IMG/VR virus record: IMGVR_UViG_3300020395_000014
Coordinates: 1-54,522 of that record
Strand: one strand, 5' to 3'
Length of the DNA: 54,522 nt
Source of the DNA: a virus
Shown piece by piece: positions 26,503 to 36,427 of the stretch (position 1 is its first letter; every line of letters begins with the position of its first letter). The notes under the pieces are model-generated. The model searched no databases. It saw only the letters and a list, made by a program, of their open reading frames with translations, and was not told the DNA's origin. The position numbers and the translations under genes are program-made.

Positions 26503-29500
26503 ATGGCTATTAATTTTCCTAACAGTCCAACTACAAACGAAACACATACTGCTAGTGGTAAAACTTGGAAGTGGGATGGTACATCTTGGAATTTAGAATC
26601 AAATGCAAGCAATTATACTTTACCTATTGCTACTGCTTCTGCTCTCGGTGGTATTAAGATAGGTGATAGATTAACAATAGATTCTTCCACTGGTGTTTTA
26701 GACGCAGATGTTCAGTCAGGTGGTGGAGGAATATCTGATGGAGATAAAGGAGACATAACAGTATCAGCTTCAGGTGCTACTTGGAATATTGATGCTGATA
26801 CTGTTGGTACTACTGAATTATCTGCAACAGGTACAGCAGATGCAACAACATATTTAAGAGGGGATAATACTTGGCAACTTATCAGTGGTATTGGTGGTGG
26901 AGGTGGTGGTCTTCAAAATATTGTTGAAGACACGACTCCCCAGTTAGGTGGAACTTTAGATACAAACAATCACGGTATTAATTTTGCTGATAACGTAGAG
27001 ATGCGTCTTGGTACAGGCAATGGTGCTGGTGGTGATGGAAGAATAAAACATGATGGTAGTAAATTTTTAATTGATAATCCTGTTGAAGGTACTATTCAAT
27101 TAGGTCCAGCTCCTAATGGTCACGTTGAGATATGGAATAATACTTTTAGACTAAAGAATGGTGATGGAACTAAGACATACATGATGACCAATCATCAAAA
27201 TGCAAAAGAAATTTCTTTGTATTTTGATGGTAATAAAACTTTTGAAACTACATCAGATGGAATTCAGGTTTTTAATGGATATTCTGCTGGTGGTAAAGTA
27301 AGTTGCCACAAGTTAAATATTAGTTCTGATGATGATGCTGGTAATGATGCTTGGATTCAGATAGGATCTAGTGCAGACCTCAAACTGTACCACGATTCTA
27401 CAGACAGTTACATTAATAATATTACTGGTGCTCTTAAATTAGTTAGTCCTAATGGTATAAACATTGGAGGACTTACATACCCTCAAGTTAATGGTTCGAC
27501 TGGAGAAGTTCTTACTTCTGATGGATCAGGTGGTATCTCATGGCAATCTTCATCTAGTAGTGGTAGCACGGTTAAGAATATTACAGTTACAGTAAGCACA
27601 GCTGCTAATGGTCAGGCATCAGGTGTTTTTTACATGGATGGCGTACAGAATCCTCCAATGGATCATATTGAGAGGGGAGTCACTTATGTCTTTGATCAGG
27701 CAGATTCATCTAACGAAACTTTTAATAGTTCAAATCATCCTTTGATGTTTAGTGCAGGTGATGATGGTGACCATAATGGTAATGGACACTATATGACAGG
27801 CATTCAATATAAATTGGATGGTGTAAACAAGACTATGGCAGAGTATGTTTCTGGATTCAATGCTGCCACTGATCGTACAGTAACATGGGTAGTTCCTACT
27901 GATGCACCTGATACAATTTACTATTGGTGTCATCACCATACAAATCAAGGTAATAGTATTAGTATCAATAATGCTTGGACTGCTTTACCTACATTTACTG
28001 AACTTACTGATACTCCAAGTTCTCTTACTGCTGATAAGTGGCTAAAGGTTAATGCTGGTGGTACTGCTTTAGAATATACCAATGAACCTACAGATACTAC
28101 TTATAGTAATGTTACTACGTCTGCTGCTGGATTAGTCCCTATATTACCAGCTTCATCTACTGGTAAGTTCTTTAAAGATGATGGTACTTGGACTGACACA
28201 ACTGATACAACATATTCTCAATCATCAGTTGCTGATAGTAGTAATGTAAAATTAAGATTGAGTGATGGTACTACTGATGATGATATTCTTCTTTCAGCAG
28301 GTACTAATGTTACTTTCAGTAATATAACTGCTGCAGGATTTACTATTAATTCTGCTGGAGGTGGAAGTGGAGGTGGAAGTGGAAGTGGACCTCAATGCCC
28401 AACAATAGACACAACTGCTTCTTCTAGTGGTTGGACATATTCAAATATGGTTGATGGTCATAATCGTACTGTAAGTGTTGGTGCTGCAGGTCATATGGAC
28501 CTTAAGTGTATAAAATTAGATAATGATACAATTTATGAATTTAGAGCTGCTGCTAATAGTGGTCAGTATTGGGGATGGTATATGAGTGATGATGCAAGTA
28601 TTAAAACTGAGGGTCAATCTCAAGATCTAACAAATAATTTATATAAAGTATTCCAAGGTGGTTTTCCAAGTGGTAATTGGATAGCAAATGGTGATCAGGC
28701 TGGTAATATTGTAATGAATTCTGGATTTGATTGGACTACTCATGGTGCTACAGAAAAATTAACCAGTATAAATTGGGGCAATGAACTTCATTTTGTAATT
28801 GATATGCCACATCGTAAGGTGTGGATAAAGGGTATTGACCATTATGGTAATCAAGAAGCAGCTTGGTGGGTTTATACTACTAATCAAACTCCTGGTACTC
28901 CTGTTCGTGCAGATAGTAATCCAACTTTCTTCTTAAGAGAAGATGGTGACATGGCATCTCTTTCTGGAGATTATTACTTTAATATGGCAGTGTTTGCTGG
29001 TCATTTTGGAACTATTACCATAGAACCAATACCACGAACAGAATCCGTATTCCGTTCTATTGGTGGTGGTATATCTGATGGAGATAAAGGTGATATTACT
29101 GTATCAAACTCAGGTGCAACTTGGAATATTGATTCTGGTACTGTTGGTACTACTGAATTATCTGCTACAGGAACAAAAGATGCGACAACATATTTAAGAG
29201 GTGATAATACTTGGGCAACTGTTAGTGGTGCAACTGATACAACATATGACTTAGTATATACAGAGCATAGTTTAGGATCTGGTAGTGGACTTGGTAATGA
29301 TTTAATCATTAAGTTAAGAGATAGTAATAATAATGATGATGAGATTAGTATAGTTTCTGGTCCTAATGTATCATTTAGTCATGATACTACTAATAAGAAA
29401 CTTACTATTTCTTCTTTTAATAATGGAATTAGTGATGGTGACAAAGGAGATATTTCAGTAACAAATACTGGTGCTGTTTGGAGTATTGATAATGATGTAA

Positions 29501-31665
29501 TAGAAGAGAAACATATTAATGCTGGTGGTACTGTTGGTGCTAATAAAGTTTTAGTATATGATGCTGCTGAAGCTACTAACTGGAAATGGGCAGATCAATC
29601 TGGTTCTGGGGGCGGTGCTACAGATAAGATAGAAGAAGATAATAGTTCAGTAGAAGTAGTAGATAGTGGATCTAACGGAAAGATTGCACTTACACTTGAT
29701 GGCAATGAAAGGTATCGCTTTACGGACGGTGTTTTGAGTTTTGCTAGTGGAAGTTCTATAAGGATGACTGGTATAGCAGGTGGAATTACTGCTGGTTTGC
29801 ATATGGATGGTGCTGGTACTACTGGTTCTGATGGACATGGTAGAGTAGCTATTTTTGGTAATACTGGAGATTTCAAGATATTAGATAGTACTGGTTCTGG
29901 TGACACCAATATGGCTGTCTTCACCAAAAATGATTCAGTTGATTTGTACTTTAATGGAACAAAACGTCTTGAAACAGCAAGTTCGGGAATTAATGTTGTT
30001 GGAACTACCACTACAGGACAATTAAATGTAACTGGAGTTTCTACATTTGTTGGTGGTATAAAGGATAAAGATGATAGTACAGGAACACCAGGTCAGGTAT
30101 TAACTTCTACTGCTGGAGGTCTTAAATGGGATACTGTTAGTGGTGGAAGTGGTGGTGCTAATGTAACTACTGATGATACTGCACCATCAACTCCTTCAGA
30201 TGGTGATTTATGGTGGGATTCTGTTGCAGGAGAATTAAAGATATATTATCAAGATGCTGATAGTTCACAATGGGTTGATGCTGCTGGTAGTATTCCATCA
30301 TCCACACATCCTACATTTACTAATGTTGCGACTTCATCTATTAATGTATCTGGTATGGCTACATTAGGTGATACTGGGATTGGTCATACTGTTGGTATAG
30401 GATCTACTGCTTATTTTGGTGATGGTGGAATACACCTTCAAGGAGTATTGAAGGGTAGGGAAGTTGGTAATAAAATTAGAATTTCCAGTCATATAATTCC
30501 TGAATCAAATGCACAATATGATTTGGGTAATGCTGAGTATAAGATTCGACATTTATTCTTATCGGATAATAGTATAAAGTTTGTATCTGATACCAATGTA
30601 GAGAAATCGTTAGGTGTTGATTCTAATAACTTAATGTTTGATGGTAAACAAGTTCTATCAAATGTTGTACTTACTGGACTTGATAATAATGATACTTTAA
30701 AATATAATGGTACTAATTGGGTTAATACACCAATAGCAGCAGGTTCATTTACTGGATTAACTGGTACACCTTCAACATATACTGCTGATAAGTGGTTAAA
30801 GGTTAATTCTGGTGGTACTGCTTTAGAATATACTGATGCTCCATCAGGTTCATTTACTGGATTAACTGGTACACCTTCAACATATACTGCTGATAAGTGG
30901 TTAAAGGTTAATTCTGGTGGTACTGCTTTAGAATATACTGATGCTCCAAGTGGTGGCGGTGGAAGTCCAGGTGGGTCTGCTAATCAACTCCAAATTAATG
31001 ATGGAAGTGGTTTTGCTGGTTGTAATTTACAGTATGATAGTTTTTTAAATGGTTCACTTGCATTTCATGATGATGCTGGTGTATTTGGTTCAAGAATAAC
31101 TTGCTACCATAGTAGTATTGGTGGAGGAGATAGTTCTATGCTCTTCTATGTTGGTGGTACTACTTTCACCTTCCCTTTACAGTTAAAGAATACTGGTGGC
31201 ACATCTGGTGGTAATGAAGTTTATGTTAATGGTACTCTTAGTAAAGCTGGTGGTTCGTTTAGAATACCTCATCCTGTTGCTGGTCTTACAACTACAAAGG
31301 ACTTAGTTCATTCATTTATTGAAGGTCCACAAATGGATCTTATCTATCGTGGTACTGTTGCTTTAGTTGCTGGTATTGCTACAGTTAATCTTGATACTAA
31401 GGCTGGTATGACTGAAGGTACTTTTGAAGCATTGAATAGAGATGTACAATGTTTTACATCAAATGAAACGGGATGGACTGTTGTTAAAGGATCTGTTACT
31501 GGTAATAAATTAACCATACAATCAAAAGCTACTACTTCTACAGATACTGTTTCGTGGATGGTTGTTGGTGAAAGACAAGATGCTACTATTAAAGGATTAA
31601 ATATGACAGATGCTGATGGTAATCTTATTGTAGAACCAAATCAAACTTCAACACCTACCAGCTAG
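26503..31665 (+). CDS. Giant modular tail fibre with cupredoxin-like domain (1720 aa)
   Basis: Starts MAINFPNSPTTNETHTASG, the shared N-terminal domain, with a WKWDGTSWNLES tryptophan motif. It contains three DGDKGDI units, one GDLWW unit and three TP…KWLKVN units, two of them a 105-base tandem duplication. A cupredoxin-like domain spans about 365-490 (His412, Cys476, His479 and Gln482 in the axial position). A SPRY-like domain at about 630-850 (FVIDMPHRKVWIKGID) is paralogous to that of the preceding protein. The C-terminal 125 residues (FIEGPQMDLIYRGTVALVAG, GTFEALNRDVQCF, WMVVGERQD) look like a recurring marine-phage fibre C-terminal domain, possibly a folding chaperone. Function: host contact, inferred. 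Confidence 0.74.
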   Translation: MAINFPNSPTTNETHTASGKTWKWDGTSWNLESNASNYTLPIATASALGGIKIGDRLTIDSSTGVLDADVQSGGGGISDGDKGDITVSASGATWNIDADTVGTTELSATGTADATTYLRGDNTWQLISGIGGGGGGLQNIVEDTTPQLGGTLDTNNHGINFADNVEMRLGTGNGAGGDGRIKHDGSKFLIDNPVEGTIQLGPAPNGHVEIWNNTFRLKNGDGTKTYMMTNHQNAKEISLYFDGNKTFETTSDGIQVFNGYSAGGKVSCHKLNISSDDDAGNDAWIQIGSSADLKLYHDSTDSYINNITGALKLVSPNGINIGGLTYPQVNGSTGEVLTSDGSGGISWQSSSSSGSTVKNITVTVSTAANGQASGVFYMDGVQNPPMDHIERGVTYVFDQADSSNETFNSSNHPLMFSAGDDGDHNGNGHYMTGIQYKLDGVNKTMAEYVSGFNAATDRTVTWVVPTDAPDTIYYWCHHHTNQGNSISINNAWTALPTFTELTDTPSSLTADKWLKVNAGGTALEYTNEPTDTTYSNVTTSAAGLVPILPASSTGKFFKDDGTWTDTTDTTYSQSSVADSSNVKLRLSDGTTDDDILLSAGTNVTFSNITAAGFTINSAGGGSGGGSGSGPQCPTIDTTASSSGWTYSNMVDGHNRTVSVGAAGHMDLKCIKLDNDTIYEFRAAANSGQYWGWYMSDDASIKTEGQSQDLTNNLYKVFQGGFPSGNWIANGDQAGNIVMNSGFDWTTHGATEKLTSINWGNELHFVIDMPHRKVWIKGIDHYGNQEAAWWVYTTNQTPGTPVRADSNPTFFLREDGDMASLSGDYYFNMAVFAGHFGTITIEPIPRTESVFRSIGGGISDGDKGDITVSNSGATWNIDSGTVGTTELSATGTKDATTYLRGDNTWATVSGATDTTYDLVYTEHSLGSGSGLGNDLIIKLRDSNNNDDEISIVSGPNVSFSHDTTNKKLTISSFNNGISDGDKGDISVTNTGAVWSIDNDVIEEKHINAGGTVGANKVLVYDAAEATNWKWADQSGSGGGATDKIEEDNSSVEVVDSGSNGKIALTLDGNERYRFTDGVLSFASGSSIRMTGIAGGITAGLHMDGAGTTGSDGHGRVAIFGNTGDFKILDSTGSGDTNMAVFTKNDSVDLYFNGTKRLETASSGINVVGTTTTGQLNVTGVSTFVGGIKDKDDSTGTPGQVLTSTAGGLKWDTVSGGSGGANVTTDDTAPSTPSDGDLWWDSVAGELKIYYQDADSSQWVDAAGSIPSSTHPTFTNVATSSINVSGMATLGDTGIGHTVGIGSTAYFGDGGIHLQGVLKGREVGNKIRISSHIIPESNAQYDLGNAEYKIRHLFLSDNSIKFVSDTNVEKSLGVDSNNLMFDGKQVLSNVVLTGLDNNDTLKYNGTNWVNTPIAAGSFTGLTGTPSTYTADKWLKVNSGGTALEYTDAPSGSFTGLTGTPSTYTADKWLKVNSGGTALEYTDAPSGGGGSPGGSANQLQINDGSGFAGCNLQYDSFLNGSLAFHDDAGVFGSRITCYHSSIGGGDSSMLFYVGGTTFTFPLQLKNTGGTSGGNEVYVNGTLSKAGGSFRIPHPVAGLTTTKDLVHSFIEGPQMDLIYRGTVALVAGIATVNLDTKAGMTEGTFEALNRDVQCFTSNETGWTVVKGSVTGNKLTIQSKATTSTDTVSWMVVGERQDATIKGLNMTDADGNLIVEPNQTSTPTS
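30741..30950 (+). repeat. Near-perfect 105-base tandem duplication inside a fibre gene
   Basis: Two 35-codon units, 30741-30845 and 30846-30950, differ only in the last few bases (ccatc against ccaag). Each encodes a 35-residue unit beginning GSFTGLTGTPSTYTADKW. The lack of synonymous drift points to a very recent duplication, or to gene conversion. Confidence 0.9.
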
Positions 31666-31672
31666 CTAAATA
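31666..31672 (+). promoter_or_regulatory. Late promoter box (CTAAATA)
   Basis: Immediately after the stop of the preceding fibre gene and 30 bases before the ATG at 31703. Confidence 0.65.
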
Positions 31673-31702
31673 CAATTATAGGTAAATTTCAGTAATTAAA
31701 TA

Positions 31703-34474
31703 ATGGCTATAAATTTTCCAAACAGTCCGAGTAATGGTCAAGTACATAGTGCTTGGACAGGTGTTATTAATAAGTCTTGGAAATGGGACGGAACCAAGTG
31801 GAATATAATTGGTGGTGATGGTGGTAGTGGATTCCAATCCAGTTTTCTTTCACTTACTGATACTCCAAGTTCATTTACTGCTGATAAATGGATTAAGGTA
31901 AATGCTGCTGGAAATGCTCTTGAATTAACTAATGCTCCTTCAGGTGGTGGAGGATCTACTACATTAGATAAGATAGAAGAACTTGATAGTAAGGTAGAAA
32001 TAACTGATAGTGGAAGTAATGGTACAGTTATAACCACCATAGATGGTACAGTTGCTGCTACATTATCAGCTAATAGTGGTGTTGCAAAGTTTACTCTTGA
32101 AGGTGATGTTAATACATCAGGTTCTGGTGCAATACTTGATCTTTCTGGTGGTGGATCTAGTGTAGGAAATATAACATTCCAGAATAAAAGGACAACAAGT
32201 GGAACTAATGCTTATGAATTACCATTAGCGTATCCAACTTCTAGTGGATATGTTTTATCATCAACTACTGGTGGAGAGATGTCATGGGTTGCCAATTCAG
32301 GTGGTGGAATTACTATGGATTCATCCATAGGATCTATATTTTCAGTAAGTGGTAGTGGAGTATTTTCTGCTGGTGATCCAGAAGCAGATAAGATTCTGTT
32401 TTGGGATGATTCTGCAAGTGAATTAAGATATTTAATGATGGGTACTAACGTTACTATCAATGGAACTACTCTTGATGTTAGTGGTGGATCAGCATCTGCT
32501 GGAGGAAGTGCTAATTATATTCAATATAATGATGGTAGTAATGGATTTGCTGGTTCTTCTCTGTTTAGAATTAATACGTCTAGTGTACGATTATTAGAGT
32601 TTTGGGATTCAGGAAATTCAGGTGCAACTGCCACTGCTGCTATAGGAGTCTATTGGGAGTCTATAGCTGGAAATATACCTGAGAAAAATGAACTTTTGTT
32701 CTATGGAGCAATGTCCAATGCTTCTGGTCCTGCTTTTAGTGTTGGAACAGATTATGTACAGCTTCGTCAAAAGTTAAAAGATGGAACAGGTGCTTTTGGT
32801 ACTTCAGGACAGTTTTTAAGGGTAGATACAAACGGTAGTACTAAATGGGAAACTTATAGTGGTGGTGGAGGAGGAGGTAGTAGTCTAACCTATGATTTAC
32901 TATATGCTGAACATAGTTCATCAAGTGGTTCGGGAACTGGTAATGATGCGATTATTAGACTAAGAGATAGTAGTAGTAATGATGATGATGTTTATTTGGT
33001 TGCTGGTAGCAATGTTACATTATCTCACGATACTTCTAGTAAAAAGATTACTATTGCTGCCTCTGGTGGTAGTGGTGGCGGTGGTGCTACAGATAAGATA
33101 GAAGAAGGCAATACAAGTGTAGAATGTATTGATACGGGTACTGATGGTAATATTGTATTTAAAACAGAAGGAAGTACTACAATTGAGCTTACAACACTTA
33201 AACAGTTGAAAGTTTATGGTACTCAGACTGGAAATAATGTAGCAGGTTTCTATAATGATACTAACTATTTTGGAATATTTGCTTCATCTAATAATCTAAC
33301 TAATAGACCTATTACATTATATACTGCTTCTGGTACTGCTTCAGCAGCTTTGACAGTTGCTGCTACTGGTGAAACTCTTCTTCATGCAACAGATGACATG
33401 AATAATGAAGGTGGTCATTTACAATTTGAAAATTCACAAGGAAATCAGGATTATGCAATTGATGTTTATGGTGGAAATTCAGGTGTTGCTGGAGAGGCTG
33501 ATCATGTAATAAGAATTATTGATCAGATAACACAAACTGGAGGTACTGGTACTCAAAGATTTGCAGTTAATAGATCTGGTGCTTTCGGAATAGGTCATGT
33601 AGGATCAGTTGATTATGGAACTTCAGGTGAAGTATTAATGAGCCAAGGTGCTAATACACCACCTAAATGGGAATCTGTTTCTGGTGGCGGTGGCGGTGGA
33701 TCCGATACAACCTATGATTTAATATATGCCGAACATAGTTCATCAAGTGGTTCGGGAACTGGTAATGATGCTATTATTAGATTAAGAGATAGTGGTAACA
33801 ATGATGACGATGTTTCTTTGGTTGCTGGTAGTAATGTTACATTAACTCATGATACTTCTAATAAAAAGATTACTATTGCTGCCTCTGGTGGTGGAGGTAG
33901 TAGTCTTTCTATAGGTACAAATGTAACGGATGTTCTTTCAATAAGTGGTGGTGACATTATTGCAGATGATGCAGGTGCAGATAAATTAGTATTTTGGGAT
34001 GATTCTGCAGGTAAATTAACGTATTTAACTGTTGGTTCTAATCTTACTGTTACTGGAACTACTATTACTGCCTCTGGTAGTGGTGGAGGTGGTGGTACTT
34101 TAGCATCAAGAACTTCGATCACTATACCTACTGAAAGTTATACTGGAGGAGAAATAAAGAATAAGACCTTTACAGGATTTAAATCTTATGCTCTTTTCAA
34201 AATCCTTACAACAAGCGATGCATGGGTAAGATTATATACAGATTCAACTTCAGCAAATGCTGATGCTAATAGACTTGAAGGAACAGACCCTGCTCCAGGT
34301 TCTGGTGTTATTGCAGAAGTAATTGGTAATGGTACTTTTATGATGTCTCCTGGAGTTATTGGATTTAACGGTGAGGCGAACTACTCTACAACCATGTATG
34401 CAAAAATAAAAAATAGATCCAGTTCTTCTGCATCTATATCTGTTAGTTTCCAAGTATTACAGTTGGAGGCTTAA
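31703..34474 (+). CDS. Modular tail fibre protein (923 aa)
   Basis: Third consecutive protein with the FPNSP N-terminal domain (MAINFPNSPSNGQVHSAW, then SWKWDGTKWN). It has one LTDTP…KWIKVN unit, two 'DKIEE…VE…DTGTDG' units, two 'YAEHSSSSGSGTGNDAIIRL' units and the segment TQRFAVNRSGAFGIGHVG, also found in the 2283-residue protein (TQRFCVNRSGAFGIGNVG). The C-terminal 120 residues (FTGFKSYALFKILTTSDAWV, DPAPGSGVIAEV, SVSFQVLQLEA) are a beta-sandwich-like terminal domain that I have seen repeatedly in cyanophage fibres. It precedes the protease gene by 3 bases, so the two are co-transcribed. Confidence 0.72.
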   Translation: MAINFPNSPSNGQVHSAWTGVINKSWKWDGTKWNIIGGDGGSGFQSSFLSLTDTPSSFTADKWIKVNAAGNALELTNAPSGGGGSTTLDKIEELDSKVEITDSGSNGTVITTIDGTVAATLSANSGVAKFTLEGDVNTSGSGAILDLSGGGSSVGNITFQNKRTTSGTNAYELPLAYPTSSGYVLSSTTGGEMSWVANSGGGITMDSSIGSIFSVSGSGVFSAGDPEADKILFWDDSASELRYLMMGTNVTINGTTLDVSGGSASAGGSANYIQYNDGSNGFAGSSLFRINTSSVRLLEFWDSGNSGATATAAIGVYWESIAGNIPEKNELLFYGAMSNASGPAFSVGTDYVQLRQKLKDGTGAFGTSGQFLRVDTNGSTKWETYSGGGGGGSSLTYDLLYAEHSSSSGSGTGNDAIIRLRDSSSNDDDVYLVAGSNVTLSHDTSSKKITIAASGGSGGGGATDKIEEGNTSVECIDTGTDGNIVFKTEGSTTIELTTLKQLKVYGTQTGNNVAGFYNDTNYFGIFASSNNLTNRPITLYTASGTASAALTVAATGETLLHATDDMNNEGGHLQFENSQGNQDYAIDVYGGNSGVAGEADHVIRIIDQITQTGGTGTQRFAVNRSGAFGIGHVGSVDYGTSGEVLMSQGANTPPKWESVSGGGGGGSDTTYDLIYAEHSSSSGSGTGNDAIIRLRDSGNNDDDVSLVAGSNVTLTHDTSNKKITIAASGGGGSSLSIGTNVTDVLSISGGDIIADDAGADKLVFWDDSAGKLTYLTVGSNLTVTGTTITASGSGGGGGTLASRTSITIPTESYTGGEIKNKTFTGFKSYALFKILTTSDAWVRLYTDSTSANADANRLEGTDPAPGSGVIAEVIGNGTFMMSPGVIGFNGEANYSTTMYAKIKNRSSSSASISVSFQVLQLEA

Positions 34475-34477
34475 TAG

Positions 34478-36421
34478 ATGTCTACTAAAAAATATGTTGT
34501 TACTCTAAAAAAATATGATGATTTGGACAACTTTTATACTGAGATGGAAGCATCATCTGGTAATGCAACTGTACCAACTAGAGTTTGTAACTGTACTGAG
34601 AAAAGAGATATTAGTAGAAATACAAATTATGAATTAACTGATGAGGAAGCAGTAGAACTGAGAAAAGATTCAAGAGTATTGGCTGTTGAATTAGAACCAT
34701 CTGCTCTTGGTATATTTCCAGAACTTAATGCGAGTGGTCCATATCAGAATGAATCTAAAACTTATACTAGATTTTGGAACCAGACTGATCAAGCATCTAC
34801 TTGGAATAATACACATAAAAATTGGGGAATTGCAAGACATTTAGATGGTTCTAATATTCCACCAGATTGGGGAATGTTTAATGCTTCTGGTATAGAAAAT
34901 CAAACAAAGATTACTAATACAACAAGTTCTGGTAAAAATGTTGATATTGTGATTATGGATCATTTTATTAATTCAGATCATCCAGAATTTGCAATAAATG
35001 CTGATGGTAGTGGTGGATCTAGAGTTAATCAAATAAATTGGTTTGGGAGTGATTATGCATCTATGATGTCGGCTAATAACATGGTTACTTCTGATACGTA
35101 TAGTTATGGTTCACAGAGTTATACTATTAGTGGTACTACATGGAGTGAGGGATCTGCTGGAAGTAATCATGGAAATCATGTTGCTTCACTTGCGGCTGGA
35201 AATACTCATGGTTGGGCAAGAGATGCAAACATTTATAATATAACTTTTCAAACCAATTTATTGAAAAGAAATCATGGAAATTCTGCTATAGGTGGTTCTG
35301 CACCAGATTTTTCTTATGATTGTATAAGACACTGGCATAATAATATAAAGACAGTAAATCCAGCAACAGGTAGAAAGAATCCAACTATTATTAATATGAG
35401 TTGGGGTAATACTAACAGAATGCGTCTTAGTCAAGTGACTGGTATGGATGGTCGAACTGGATTTTCTGATATGGCTGGAAGAAGTGATTTTGAAAAAAAA
35501 GCAATACTTGAGGCTGAAGGAATATTTTGTTATTATGCCTATAGTGCTGTTGATAATGATAATGTTTGGTGGTGCGAAATGGGATTTTATACCTATTTTT
35601 TGGCAGGACCAATAGCTGATTTAGAGGACATGTTTGAGGAGGGAATAATTGTAGTTTCTGCAGCAGGTAATTATTCTACAAGAGGTACAATACAGAATGA
35701 AATAGATTATAATACTAAAGTATATGGTAAGCCCGATTGGGCAATTGGATTAACAGGATACAATGAATGGTGGGCAATGAGAGGATCTACACCTCAGAAT
35801 TTAAGAACTACTACAGGTGATGTAATTGCTGTTGGATCTGTTAGTCCTGATGAAGCAGAATATAGAGATAATTTTAGTACATATAGTAAAGCAGTTGATA
35901 TATGGGCTGTAGGAAATGGAACTGTTGGTGCTTATTATGATGATAAAGGTGATGGAGGTAGTAATAATAATGGTAATGGGGTAAATGCTCGTATTAAACA
36001 AGATCCAAGAAGTAGTAGTTTTTTTATTGGACCAATGACTGGAACAAGTATGGCATCTCCTCAAGTGGCAGGAGTAATTGCTTGTCTTTTGGAACAGGAA
36101 CCAAATTTAAAACAATCAGATGTTCTTCAACATTTAATAGAGAATGCAACAGATAATGTTGGTAATGATGGTGATATAACCAATTATGCACTCCGAAAAA
36201 AAGGACTGTTGGATTCTCCTAATAGAATGTTAAAATATGTTAAAAAAAGACCAGAAACTGGAACTGTTTATCCACATCCTAATCATAGTAATCGTAGACC
36301 AGATATAGATAGTACATCTGTAACAGGAAGGAAATATCATAGTAATGGTGGAAGTTTTACTAGTGGTGCAACTGGAGTTAAATGGCCAAGAACAAGGCAG
36401 GTAGTGACAAAACCTATTTAA
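34478..36421 (+). CDS. Subtilisin-like serine protease (peptidase S8), probably virion-associated (647 aa)
   Basis: All S8 catalytic elements are visible. Asp161 is in DIVIMDHFINSDHPEF. His231 is in SNHGNHVASLAAG. Asn398, the oxyanion residue, is in VVSAAGNYS. Ser524 is in GTSMASPQVAG. Residues 1-75 (KKYVVTLKKYDDLDNFYTEM … LRKDSRVLAVELEP) resemble an I9-type propeptide, which would make it self-activating. There is no signal peptide or membrane segment. The 80-residue C-terminal tail is basic and Ser/Gly-rich. It sits between fibre genes in the late cluster without its own promoter, so it is probably made late and packaged on the tail. Possible roles are degrading host surface protein or maturing fibres. 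Substrate unknown. Confidence 0.88.
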   Translation: MSTKKYVVTLKKYDDLDNFYTEMEASSGNATVPTRVCNCTEKRDISRNTNYELTDEEAVELRKDSRVLAVELEPSALGIFPELNASGPYQNESKTYTRFWNQTDQASTWNNTHKNWGIARHLDGSNIPPDWGMFNASGIENQTKITNTTSSGKNVDIVIMDHFINSDHPEFAINADGSGGSRVNQINWFGSDYASMMSANNMVTSDTYSYGSQSYTISGTTWSEGSAGSNHGNHVASLAAGNTHGWARDANIYNITFQTNLLKRNHGNSAIGGSAPDFSYDCIRHWHNNIKTVNPATGRKNPTIINMSWGNTNRMRLSQVTGMDGRTGFSDMAGRSDFEKKAILEAEGIFCYYAYSAVDNDNVWWCEMGFYTYFLAGPIADLEDMFEEGIIVVSAAGNYSTRGTIQNEIDYNTKVYGKPDWAIGLTGYNEWWAMRGSTPQNLRTTTGDVIAVGSVSPDEAEYRDNFSTYSKAVDIWAVGNGTVGAYYDDKGDGGSNNNGNGVNARIKQDPRSSSFFIGPMTGTSMASPQVAGVIACLLEQEPNLKQSDVLQHLIENATDNVGNDGDITNYALRKKGLLDSPNRMLKYVKKRPETGTVYPHPNHSNRRPDIDSTSVTGRKYHSNGGSFTSGATGVKWPRTRQVVTKPI

Positions 36422-36427
36422 TATATT

